From Strobilurus pachycystidiatus (Eukaryota > Basidiomycota > Agaricomycetes > Agaricales > Physalacriaceae), in NCBI GenBank assembly GCA_019915135.1, contig JAHLMK010000017.1:1054001-1118000 (forward strand): a stretch of DNA of 64,000 bases, read 5' to 3'. The translations under genes and the position numbers were made by a program. The notes beneath the pieces are model-generated. The model saw nothing but the letters and a program-made list of their open reading frames with translations, had not been told where the DNA came from and ran no database searches. Of this stretch, positions 45,500 to 56,302 are shown one piece after another; the stretch's first letter is position 1, and each line of letters begins with the position of its first letter.

Positions 45500-46957
45500 T
45501 TAGCGAAGCTCAAACACATCGATACTTTGGAGAGTCCTGTCTCCTACTCCATGTTCGAAGCTCTGCGAATCAGTGAGGCCGAGAAGTAGAGCGAGTGGAC
45601 AAAGCAACACTCACTCGTAGACCCAGAATCCTACCCGAATCACTTTGGAAAATGATATCCTGGTAATCCAGGATCACATCGAGAAGCTTCCTGTGCGAGA
45701 CCTGATCCCTCACCACGAACTGGTTCCCATTCTGAGTCCGCGTCTTCATCGCGAACCACGACCCGTCCAGCATGAACATGTCTGATTGCAGCGTCTGGGT
45801 CGAATACACCTCCGCGTACTTGCCCCATTGCGACCATGACACAGAAACGTGACCACTGGCCATCGTACTGGTGGAGAGGTCGGGGAAGGATGGAGGGTAT
45901 TCGGCAGAGAAACGACGGAGCTGCTCGCGAGCGATGACAAGGTATTGTTGTTGTCCGAAAGGTGCCCCAAATTTGAAAAGGACGACCTCAGAGCTCCGAT
46001 GAGAAGAGACGCTTAGGGACAAAGTGGTGGGTGCAGTAGGGAGGTGGCTTGGGTGAATTTCCAGGCGATGGACGTGCTCCGTTGAAGATGCGGAAAGCGG
46101 GATGAGATCTATTGTGCCCCTGGCTCTGTTAGCGACGGCAACGGTCTTGGAGCTGATAAAGGAAAAGCTTGAGCCCTGATCTGCGCGGCTGCAGGCGTGC
46201 TCCTGGGTGTCAAGGATAAGAATGGGGTGTGAGTGAAAGACTGACTCGACATACTAATGCATAAGTTCCCATTCTCCAGTTCAGTACGCGTAGGTGAGAC
46301 TTTGAGATGAGCTCGTGGACGAAGACGCCAACCAGATCTCCGTGGATGTCAATGAACGCGTTGGGCGACTCCTCGCGGCACAGTTCCCGTTTCCATGGAA
46401 GAAGAAATTCTTGGCTTGGCCGTGCCAGGATGGGCGCAAGGGTGTCAAAATTGAGCAAGTGAAGTTTTAGTCTGATATCCTGACGCTCCGGCTCGTCGAA
46501 CCTGTCTGTTCATTTGAAAGAATTCAAATGAAAAACAGACGTCAACGTACCAGGTCAAAACGGCCAGTAAACGCGAGCTTTCGTCCATCTTGAAAACCAG
46601 AATCTCCTCCTTGTCCATGAGCGGGATATGCATCGCCTGCCATCCCTTCTCTGGCGCGCCGAGCTCCCATCGCAGGATATCACTGGCCCCAGGCCGCAGC
46701 ATAAGCTCCTCCGTCGATAAGTGGCCCTGCGCCTCGACGCCAATCAGCACGAAATGGCGCGTCGCCTGGAAGAGGCCAGCCGAGACGAGGCTCTCGTCCT
46801 GCTCGACCGGAATGGACGCAAGTGGCGGTGAAAGGAACATTGCGACACGGTACAGGAGGCTCAAAGCTCGCCGGAATTTATAGCGCAGAGGCAGAACAAG
46901 ACTGCCATGTTGGGAGGAGAAAACATGGCTGGCCCGCGCTTGCCCTTTTTGGAACAA
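45500..46957 (-). CDS. F-box-like protein (5' end unresolved)
   Basis: Exons ending the gene are 46501-46255, 46202-45615 and 45562-45500, preceded by an exon open from about 46957 to 46551; all joins keep frame. The visible protein (about 430 residues) begins with a helical FRRALSLL block, then beta-rich segments (LVSAGLFQATRHFVLIGVEA; ILRWELGAPEKGW; IDIHGDLVGVFVHEL; FAMKTRTQNGNQFVVRD) and ends in IDVFELR. This is the layout of the C-terminal propeller-like part of large Agaricomycete F-box proteins, which recruit targets to SCF ubiquitin ligases. The F-box itself should lie upstream of 46957, but I could not place it, so the class is inferred. Confidence 0.55.
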
Positions 46958-48067
46958 TGTCTGGCATGCGCCGCGGCTGACCCCTGCCAGTCATCTTCGT
47001 GTGTGCTTTGTTCGCCCATCATGCATCGTAGACGAGCCTGCCGTTCGTCCCTTCGGGCAAGAAGAGCAGATACCTCTACCAGCCTCTATCGCTCAAGGAT
47101 TTCATCCTGATCTTATTCATATCTCAACGAACTTGCAGAGTGACCGGATCTGGGACGAGTACTGGCGCTTGACTCCCGCTGGAATTCTTGCTGAAATTCA
47201 AATACTTCTCGGATCCACAATGTCTCTTGAATCAAACATACCACTGTCATTCTTGTTCCCTGGTACATTATGTTGCCCTACCAGAAACTTTGCGGATTCC
47301 GAAGCGAATACTTCATGTTGTGGCGGGCTGTCAGATATGCTCGTCACGTCGGGGACATCCTTCTGCCTTCAAGTAGAGGCCAATGGCAGCTGAAGAGCCG
47401 GGATTTTGACCCTCCTGAATTCTTCCCTTCGTGCTCACTCCCTTGAGGAGATTCGTTTTGCTCGCATCTCATAGGGAACAGACTACATTCATCGGACTGA
47501 GTCTCGTCAAGTGGGGCGTTGGCTACATTCGGTCCAAGCAGACTGCTTGTTGGACAAAGGGCGAAGCCCACGTTCACGGTTCAAGGCCATCGACTTAATA
47601 TCAGGCATTCAATGTGAGTACCTTCCTCTGACGCCAACCCGATATGCTTGGTTGGCGATGAATGTCCTTTGTGAGGCAGAATTCTATTGGACTCGGTTGA
47701 AAGGTCGGGTGCTCTGAGTGGCGTGAGCGGGCGCTGAATAGCTGTATTGGAACTTGTGCTTGAAAGGCGACTGATCTTGTATCGTGTCATCGGACCGATT
47801 CCCGTGCCACTAGGGACGAAATGACTTTTCTCACATCTTGGCTCCTGATTACTCCCTCAACAAGGCTCCTTATTAGCCAGTGCACTCAATGTCGCGTAGC
47901 AAGCTATCCTGGGCGCGTAAGGCATTGCTGTGGCCCGGGAAAAAGTAAGAACAACCCCGAGACGGCATGCGGCCCGGATCCACTATCGCGGGCCGTTGAT
48001 TTCCAGATATTTAAGGCGTCATGTTGCATGGGATCCATCGTCTTCTACCCACTCCCATCTACCATCG
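46958..48067. other. intergenic region, probable 5' end of the F-box-like gene
   Basis: The left part may hold the missing first exons of the minus-strand gene. Nothing is resolved in the rest except the aldo-keto reductase promoter. Confidence 0.3.
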
Positions 48068-49321
48068 ATGTCTCTTGGAAAAACAGTTGAGCTCGCCAGC
48101 GGGCAGCCCCTTCCCCAAATCGGCCTGGGAACATGGCTCTCCAAGCCCAAAGAGGTCGAGAACGCGGTACGAGTCTCGCTTCGTCTCGGACTCATCGCGC
48201 AGTCGCTCAATTGTGACCGATAGGTTGAGTATGCCGTCAAGGAGGCGGGATATCGCCACCTTGACTTGGCCTACATCTACCAGAACCAGGATGAGGTCGG
48301 CGCTGCGTTGAAGAAGCTCATTCCTGGCGTTGTCAAGCGCGAGGATCTGTTCATCACCTCCAAGCTCTGGAATACCGCACACAAGCCTGAGCTAGTCGAG
48401 AAGGAGCTCGATATCTCTCTCGCCCAGATCGGTACCGACTACCTTGACCTCTACCGTGCGTTTCTATCGACTTGTATCATTTCTTTCCATAACACACTTG
48501 CAGTCATCCATTGGCCTGTCGCCTTTAACGACACTGGTAAAGGCCTCGAGCCTCCCAGTCCTACCGACCCCAACGTCGTCGACCTTGACCTCGAAACTCC
48601 CATCGTCGAAACCTGGAAAGCCATGATCAAACTCCCAAAATCGAAGGTCTGCTTCACCTTCCAGCCCTTGTCACGACAGTCACTGATTTTGCTCTAGGTC
48701 AAGGCGATTGGTGTATCCAACTTCAACATTGCCCAGCTTGAGGGCATTATCAAGGCCACTGGTGTTGTCCCGGTTTGTGCGATCCCATGATCCCGGAGGC
48801 AATTCTCCTTACCCCGCATTCTTTCCCCAGGTCGCGAACCAGATCGAGGCCCACCCGTATCTCCCCCAGGATGATCTCGTCGCGTACTGCAAATCCAAGA
48901 ACATCCACATCACCGCATACAGTCCTCTTGGTAACAACAGTAAGTGGTCTACAATGTGATCTCGTCATCGATTACTTACAGGAAGTTCTCAGTGTTGAAC
49001 AAGCCCAAACTTACCGACCACCCCGTCGTCAGCGAAATTGCCACCAAGCTCGGTGCGACGACCGCACAGGTCCTCGTCGCGTGGGGCGTGTACCGCGGCT
49101 ACTCTGTCATCCCCAAGAGTGTCCAGCCCGAGCGCATCACCTCCAACTTCAAGCAGGTCACTCTGAGTCCCGAGGACTACGAGAAAATCACTGCTATTGG
49201 AGCCAAGGACCATACTCGCTTCAACATCCCCTACCTCTATTCCAAGCCTACCTGGGACATCAATATCTTCGACGAGCCCGAGGAGGCGTCCGCGAAGCAC
49301 AAGCCTGTGTTGGGCGCGTAA
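48068..49321 (+). CDS. aldo-keto reductase
   Basis: Exons 48068-48166, 48224-48455, 48504-48646, 48698-48772, 48831-48939 and 48993-49321 join to 328 residues. The AKR signature is complete. The catalytic tetrad is D47 ([12 protein letters not shown]), Y52, K80 (ITSKLW) and H113 (LIHWP). Cofactor-binding blocks are AIGVSNFN and [15 protein letters not shown]. The enzyme reduces aldehydes or ketones with NAD(P)H in the cytosol, and the family length and blocks fit AKR1/AKR3-like fungal reductases. The last acceptor (ending gttctcag at 48992) was preferred over an earlier AG because only it keeps the frame into [10 protein letters not shown]. Confidence 0.93.
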
Positions 49322-49996
49322 AGCGTCGAGGTGTATTGTGTTGAAGAAGTGAAGTTATGTGTAGTATCTAAATATCACATCAAATGACATCTGTAAAATA
49401 TCACATCTTACTTATCCAACCGCCGTAGGAAAACCAATAACGCCTCGAGGTCAGCCTCTCGTGTCGTTATTGGTCTCAGAAATCTAGATCCCTCCACGGT
49501 CATCTCATTTTCGACTGCTTCATGGTTTGTGTGAGAACAAGTAACTCAGTATAGGAGGGTTTGTGGCCCAGGTGACCCGCCGTTGCACCGTTCGGGGAAT
49601 TTGAGGAGACCACAGTCTTCCCTGAGTCCCGGCCGACACTTCTGGGGCATTTTTCATTTCTTGGTCGGAGCTGCCAAGTTTTCCGACGCAAGGCACATCA
49701 GGCCCCTCCCAGCAGGTCCCTTGGGCTACACTGCTCCTTTTCCCTGGAAGAAACGCGTAGTACATTTCCGCTAATATTCCTATTGGTACATGGTAAGTAT
49801 GAGATTTGGAAAGCAATATCCTACGCCACTAAGTGACCTGAAGAAGACGAAGAACGAACGGTTATGTACATACAAGATGAAAGTACAGATTCGGGTAGTG
49901 AGGGTGGGTATAGTGTAGAAAGCAGGATATAGATCATGGTAATACAAAGGAAGGTCCATGTTAGTAGCAGTCGCAGAACAAAAACAGGATAGAATT
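49322..49996. other. convergent intergenic region
   Basis: 3' flanks of the aldo-keto reductase and the membrane-protein gene. No further feature recognised. Confidence 0.4.
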
Positions 49997-51937
49997 TTAG
50001 ATGGCCCGTGGTAGATCGTCCTCGTCCCAGAGGTCGATGGGCGAGGTAAATGACATGACCTGGAGTGAGAGGTGAGCGACGCCAGTGAAAGCACCATGTA
50101 ACTCACATATGGATGAACGACGTTTGCAGGCAATCCAGACATTTCCTCCCTCACGGGCGAGTCAAAAGGAGCAGCGGGTTTCATAGTATGAATCTGCACG
50201 GAATCCGCTGCTTCCCCGTGCGGGCGACCTACATCATGATCAGCTGTCGCGAGTTCGTCGTCAGACAGTTGCCGATGGTGGGGATGGTGACGATGGAGGT
50301 CCAGCGAGTGCTGCGAGCTGTCGCCGGCAATCCGAAAGGGGTCGCTCACAACGGTGACGGGAAACTTTGGGGACGGATCCCGGATGTGATAGCGCGGAAG
50401 TGACGAAGTCGTGGGACGGTGAACGAGGTTGGGACCCGGAGGCGACGCAATCTTGCGGGCAGCTTCAGGCAGCGGAAAGAATAGCTACCGGTCAGTTAGT
50501 GTTGAAATCATAATCTGGTGTGGGCTCCTGACCAGTAGCGTGAACGCGGAAGACACAAAGCACCCAATCCCTCCTACCATTAACAATACATCTAAACCAG
50601 ATAGATCGGGACGGCGTTTACGAGATAAGAATTGAAATCTTACCAGCCCAGAAACTGTGTAGTATCATTGCTTAGTCAAGCCGCGAGCAAGGCCGAAGAG
50701 CACGTACGGATGTTTGATAACGGGATACGGAGGCTGAATGCCATCCACACCTAACACGAGCAGGGGAATATTGAAGAAAAAGCGGAAAATGACACGGGTG
50801 ATCTAGAGTGTAGAGTTAGTTTGATGTGACGCAGGCCGAGTTCTCGTTTGCGCTCACATTCTTGTGGTAGAACGTCCCGAGTCTCACCACGACTTCTGGC
50901 TCCGCGCCCTCACTCTTGACTTGTCGGATGAAGCGCGGAAATGTTGCGATGACGTAGAGGAAGCAAACAGTGGTGAAAGCACCTGCTGAAGACCCGCTCA
51001 GAAATATCCAAGCCAAGCACGATTCGAGGTCCCGTCGCTTAATTAGGGTTACGAGGGGCATACCCAGGACAGCTACCATGCTCCCTGTTGAGGTGCGAGA
51101 TTAGCTGGGGGAAAAAATCAAACATGAGAGGAAACCGATGGTCGATACCTAAGTACCATACACGGAACTCCCAGCTATGGAACCATAGTCTCTTGCTTGG
51201 GCCTTGGTGGAGGAGGAAGAGCCAGAAAGTAAATTCTACAACCGATGTCATCAGCCACCGCGACCCAAGCGTTGCCAAGAGATAGGCGCCGAACCTTCAA
51301 GATGTGTGACGCTGGAGATGTTTCAGGAACTGCAAAAGAGAACATGAGAGGATGAACGCTCACAGTTCAAAGGCCCAAGCGAAGCTCAAAACGAAATAGA
51401 GGGGAAGTACCCATCGTAAACTAGTTTCGCTCCAGAAGACGAGAGGACGCGGTACAACTGGAAAGGGCTCAAGTGTGGTTCGCAATACCGGTGAGAGCGC
51501 TCACTTGTGCTGGAAGGCCCTTGCCCGAGGACAACATATCCTTGAACATTAAGATAAGTACGAGCGCGACGGAGGAGGCCGATACGGCCTGCACCTTCTT
51601 TGTATTTGATCGATGCCATTGCGACACTGAAGACCACCAGTAACGGCACGGTGGCCACATAGGAATATCTAGCATAAACCAGCCTGTCAGGAAGGTGCAC
51701 ATTCGTGATCGAGTAGTAGCACCAACGTCATAACCCTCTTGAATGCGCCAGGCTGCCGTCCAGACGACCATTTGAGGCATTGGAATCTATCGTAGGCCCA
51801 AAGGTGAACGGTCATAAAGATTTGGAACTGCGAGGAAAAGCGTAAGGTTTCAGAGAACAAGATATGATTGTTGAATAACTTGCAGTGCATGCCAGTATAG
51901 CCCAAAGCAAATAGGCTGGAGGAGATCCGGCGGTCAT
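49997..51937 (-). CDS. multi-pass (about seven-segment) membrane protein of unknown function
   Basis: The first exons are 51937-51884, 51827-51727 and one starting at 51668; the gene ends with a short exon encoding VMSFTSPIDLWDEDDLPRAI. Later exons were seen but not all borders fixed. Hydrophobic segments appear at AYLLWAILACTFQIFMTVHL, YSYVATVPLLVVFSVAMAS, the WLMTSVVEFTFWLFLLHQ region, AVLGMPLVTLI, GAFTTVCFLYVIATF, RFFFNIPLLVLGVDG and VGGIGCFVSSAFTLLLFF. A long polar, His/Ser/Pro-rich tail of about 120 residues follows. A seven-segment core with a long cytosolic tail resembles a receptor-like topology, but no known receptor family was recognised. The first intron begins GCAAGT and is a likely GC-AG intron. 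Confidence 0.6.
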
Positions 51938-52323
51938 GAAAGGTCCAGAGAAAAGGGTGGAATGGCGAAAGGTGCCAGTTTTGAAGTTGGTGAAGGGAGA
52001 AAGGAGAAGGTGGAAGTCATGAAGGAGGACCCTTCAAAGAAGCTGATACAGCCCTGTAACCTGATTCGGACACTTCCGACCAGGCACCCGACTTGGGGGC
52101 GACCTTCTCACTCGAACGACGCCGGACGGACAACTTTAGCAAAGCTACAACGCGGGCCGCTCTCGGTCATTCTACGGCACGTTGATTGACACTTGGAACA
52201 CGGCCAGCCGCCTAACGCCTCCCCGTTTTTCGGCGATAGATGCCGAGAATTGAATCTATTCAGGATCCCAACAGTGACGGAACTAATGGGGAACACCAGG
52301 GGAACACTTCAGACAGAAACAAT
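51938..52323. other. intergenic region
   Basis: Promoter of the membrane-protein gene up to the transposon boundary. Nothing else recognised. Confidence 0.4.
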
Positions 52324-52328
52324 TATTA

Positions 52329-52467
52329 GTGGTACTCAATTCCAGTTTATTTCGCCAGTTTATTTTTGATAACCCTGCGCGGGAGCTGTCAAAGCGCATG
52401 CTTGGCATGGGCCGAGAACGTGAGATCAGTCACAGTCAGGTACGTCTGACGAAAACGGCAAGGTGTC
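52329..52467 (+). repeat. left terminal inverted repeat of Harbinger element
   Basis: A 139-bp repeat. I compared it base by base with the reverse complement of the right end and found no difference. Confidence 0.9.
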
Positions 52468-52536
52468 GTTAGGAGGCGGGCGTCGCCTCTACACAGCGCG
52501 CCGCTTTTCTTGACACCGTACGTTGGTCTGCCCGAC

Positions 52537-54171
52537 ATGGCGGATGACGACAGTCTTGATTTTCTCATCAATGCTCCCGCCTCAGCTGCACCCATATACC
52601 GCAATGATTACTCTCAAATAAACGAGAATCCGCCCCAAACACAATACCATGATTACTACGATACTCCCCAGAGCCAGAGGATACACCATGACCTCCAGCC
52701 GACACCCTCTTTCAGCCCCGAGGAGCTGTACCAAATGGGCTATACCGTCTTTCCCCACCAGGCCCTTCCTACACCCGGCCCAACCCCAGCACACGGAGGA
52801 GGCTATCAGGGAACAATGACCTACCCACCCCACTCTCCTGCACAAGGACCACCTACTCCATCACCCGCACCTGGTCGCTTCATGCAGCGTGAGGTCTGTA
52901 AGCCTGCGCCATCCCGGAATCTACCCTCTTCAACGCCTTCCCGGGCTCCTCAATCCTCTGACCCGGGCTCCGACACCACTCAGCCGACCCCAACACCTAT
53001 CCCCGTCACTCAGAAGGAGAACTTCGCTCCTGAGAGAGCCTCGTCGAAGAAGGAAACCGGGAAGAAGAAGGCAGCCAGCGGGGCCGGGGCACGGTCTGGC
53101 AAGAATCGTCGTGACGACGGTGGCTCTGATGGCGAGGTCGCGAGGCTGCCTGCAGACGTTAAAGAGAAGACGGCTCTCAAGCTCCCAGCGTCTACCAGAG
53201 GGTTGTCGGATGATGATAAGGAGAAGGCTGTTCGACATATCACGAAGCCGGACATCTGGTCGACTTGGCGCCTGACGAAAGGCCAGATGTTCACACATGT
53301 GAGTTTGAGCTTATAGTCTGTTCTCAACTTAGCTCATGCAGTTGTAGATTGCCCAAGTGGTGCTCGAGGGTCGAGTAACGGCGGAGCAGGTTAAAGGCTA
53401 TTGGGAGAATCAGGCATGGGCAAAGTATAAGGCGTGCATCCAACGCTCGAAGCATACAGGTGGTGGTGATGGTGATAACGACCGCTATATAGAGGGTGAC
53501 GAGAATGGCAAAGCTGCTGATGGAGGCGAAGAGGGTGACGACGCTGGCGAGAAGAAGCGCAAACGTGTCAACTCAAAGCCGAAAACCGGAGATTTCTCTA
53601 TTGCAGTCCTTGATGCCTTTGAGCAGTCTACGATCTTTGCTCTGATTGACGAAGTGTATGATTTCTTGTTCAGCCTGTGTGCACTCGCTGATTGCACTCT
53701 GGATTCAGGGCACACGACGATGAGACCATCAAACGAATCTTGGACTGCAACTCGGCACATAGCTGTCTAAGCGAGGATGAATCCGACGACGATGATACGG
53801 GAAGGCCCGACAAGAGGAAGGTAAAGGCTAAAAAGGAGAGTTCCGACGACGAGGAGGATCGCTTGATGATGAAGTCGGTCATCGCTACGGTTCAGGAGCG
53901 AACAAAGAACTCTAAGCATATCGAGGAGGAAAGGTTGAAGCTTGAACAGCGCCGCGAGGCTCGTGAAGAGGCAGAACGAGCTGAACGCATGGAATTGGCA
54001 AAAAAGCAGGAGGAGCGTGAAGCAGCCAAGGCTCGTGAAACAGAGTGGGCCCGAGGTATCAAGATGATGGAGAGCCCAGTCGCGGCAATTCAGAAGCTGG
54101 GCCAAGCAATCCTGACGAAACTGGCAGAGGCAGATGGCCTCGATACTGCGCCGTTTATGGGGGGAAACTGA
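52537..54171 (+). CDS. Harbinger accessory protein, Myb/SANT-like
   Basis: Exons 52537-53298, 53348-53655 and 53709-54171 join to 510 residues. A Pro/Ser/Gln-rich N-terminus (about 200 residues) is followed by basic stretches. A Trp-containing helical module follows at about residues 240-290 (DIWSTWRLTKGQMFTHIAQ... GYWENQAWAKYKAC), which fits a Myb/SANT or trihelix DNA-binding domain. A long charged coiled-coil comes last (RLKLEQRREAREEAERAER). In known PIF/Harbinger elements the Myb-like partner binds the terminal repeats and brings the transposase into the nucleus. It is inside the element and convergent with the transposase; 62 bp separate the stops. No frameshift or stop was seen. Confidence 0.85.
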
Positions 54172-54233
54172 CTAACAAATGCGCCACAATATCTTATAGC
54201 AAATTCTAATCCATTAGTTATTCGTACATAGTT

Positions 54234-55661
54234 CTACTCATTACGTTGCCGTTCGGTCATTAGATCTACAAGTAGCTTCCGTCGATATATACCAGCTGCA
54301 TAAAGTTCATCGCCGGACATTTCCTCGAATCCGACATCATGCTCGTTATAGAGTGCACCAACGTCCACATCCTCCTTACCGTTAAACCCTTCAATCGTCG
54401 TCGGATCATCGTTCCGAGCCTCGAGAATGTTGTGAACAATCATGAGGGCCTCTATCAAACGACACATGCGAGGTATATTCCTCCCAGGCAAGCACCGCAG
54501 GATAGGAAACCGACCCTTCAACCGCCCGAATGCATGCTCCACAAAAATTCGCAGGGAAGAGAGGCGCTGGTTCCACTTTTTGCGGCGAGCAGCCTCTGCT
54601 GCATTCTTGGTGAGATCAACATCGTTGAATGGGCGGATAGAGAAGGACGTGAGCGGGTAACCTGCGGGAGTATAAGGCCGTAATCGACAAAAGAAATGAA
54701 TAACGTCGCACCTTTATCAACGAGGATGTATTCATGATCCCGGAAGTAGTCGTCACGATGATGCCAAAGATGCGAGTTCTTGAACACGCGACTGTCTTGA
54801 AGGGAGCCGGGCCATCCAAAATCATAGGAGTGAAAGATGGCACGATGATCGACCGTTGCCTGAATGATGAGCTATGGCCTGTGTGAGTGAGAAGAAATGT
54901 TTGTGTCAATACAGACGTACGGCGTAGAACTTCTTACGACACCAATATGCAAATCCGTTGCGAATTGGCTTGTCAGCAAGGCGAACGTAGCTGCCATCTG
55001 CCGACCCCAAGCACCCCGGAAAACCCCACTCGTCCATCTGTGATGACAGAAAGTCGCGGCGCTCGGGACCAGGCCAGGCCAGATGATCCTCTCGAATGTT
55101 GCGAAACGCCCGGCCAACGCGATAGATATAGTTGTGCACACTACCTTCCGATATGGAGAGCACACTGGCTGTCTTGATGGGGGTCTCAGCTCCGCAATAG
55201 ATGAGGAAGGCGGCGAGTTGGTGTTTTGGGGGATTCTGGGGGCGCGCACTGGTGCTCACAAAGATCGGATCGTGACATATGAGGGAGTGAAGGTACCAGA
55301 ATGATTCTCGGTCGACTCTGTGAGTGGGTTAGCCCATGAACATGCGATCGATGGCAGCAGTTACGCACCTCATCCATGACTTGAACCAACGGTCTGAGAA
55401 TCCCTCGAGAAGAAGGGCAAAGAAATCCTTGGATTGCGGCGAGTCATAGAGGCCGCGTCGCCCGTAACGTCCACTCCGGCGGGATCGCCGCCTGGCACTG
55501 AATGCCAGCTGCGCCACAGCGAGGGCCGTCAGTTCCTCGATGTCGTCCTGTGCATCTGCAAGTAAGACAATCGCGATGCGGAAGAGAAGTTTGTGGGTTG
55601 AGGAAGGCTTTGGCGGATTGGCGCGGCGTGTACGATGGTGCGCGCCGCCCTGGCGCGCCAT
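54234..55661 (-). CDS. PIF/Harbinger transposase (DDE_Tnp_4)
   Basis: Exons 55661-55369, 55317-54921, 54871-54712 and 54661-54234 join to 425 residues. A helix-turn-helix-like region (PIKTASVLSISEGSVHNYIY) precedes the catalytic core. The DDE triad is recognisable. The first Asp is in CLGSADGSYVRL and the second in GWPGSLQDSRVF. The Glu is in FVEHAFGRLKGRFPIL, the classical DDE_Tnp_4 ending. All three acidic residues and the reading frame are intact, so the enzyme is probably active or was until recently. It cuts and rejoins DNA at the terminal repeats. The chosen start is the first Met after the right terminal repeat. Confidence 0.92.
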
Positions 55662-55696
55662 GGACGGCGGCGATGATGGCGGCGGGAGGCAGATAG

Positions 55697-55835
55697 GACA
55701 CCTTGCCGTTTTCGTCAGACGTACCTGACTGTGACTGATCTCACGTTCTCGGCCCATGCCAAGCATGCGCTTTGACAGCTCCCGCGCAGGGTTATCAAAA
55801 ATAAACTGGCGAAATAAACTGGAATTGAGTACCAC
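55697..55835 (-). repeat. right terminal inverted repeat of Harbinger element
   Basis: Reverse complement of the left repeat, identical over 139 bp by manual comparison. Confidence 0.9.
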
Positions 55836-55840
55836 TAATA

Positions 55841-56302
55841 CGTACGTCGTACGAGCAGGAATGAAGTCTGATCAGCCTCCCTCAGGCGCATGGATTTTGA
55901 GTCCCAGCCGTCGGAGGCATGACCGACTTCAACTTGTTTCAGACCTAGGGCAGCAGTTGCGTGGCTGCAAAGGAAATGAACCACGTCGACGTCCACCCAT
56001 AAATCCACCTTCATGACAAACAAGATTTGGCCTCACTTCCTCTGATGCCACGTTAACAAGTCTTGTGGCCACTAGCCTCATCATCAACGTCCAACATAAC
56101 GACATCAGCTAAGTATTTTATGTGGCTATGGCGGCGTGACATGGTTAGCCGTGGTCACTTACCGTACAACTTCCGCAAGTTCACAAGCAAGTGATCTCGA
56201 TCCTCATCTCGCTTCCAACATCATTGATCAGCCTGCGACACAAAAGTGAAGAAAGTACAAGACATTCAGTACATCGAACATACACAAACAAGTGCTTAGA
56301 CT
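55841..56302. other. intergenic region
   Basis: 3' flank of ELP1 and the right flank of the transposon. No feature recognised. Confidence 0.4.

Larger units (their letters stand above)
52329..55835. mobile_element. PIF/Harbinger DNA transposon, apparently intact
   Basis: The 3507-bp element is bounded by terminal inverted repeats that begin GTGGTACTCAATTCC. It encodes two convergent genes: a Myb/SANT-like accessory protein (plus strand) and a DDE_Tnp_4-type transposase (minus strand), the two-gene layout of autonomous PIF/Harbinger elements. The bases just outside are TTA (left) and TAA (right). These extend the inverted symmetry outward by up to five bases (52324 and 55840), so the target-site duplication is ambiguous. 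A two-base TA is compatible; the usual three-base TWA is not clearly direct. Confidence 0.9.
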
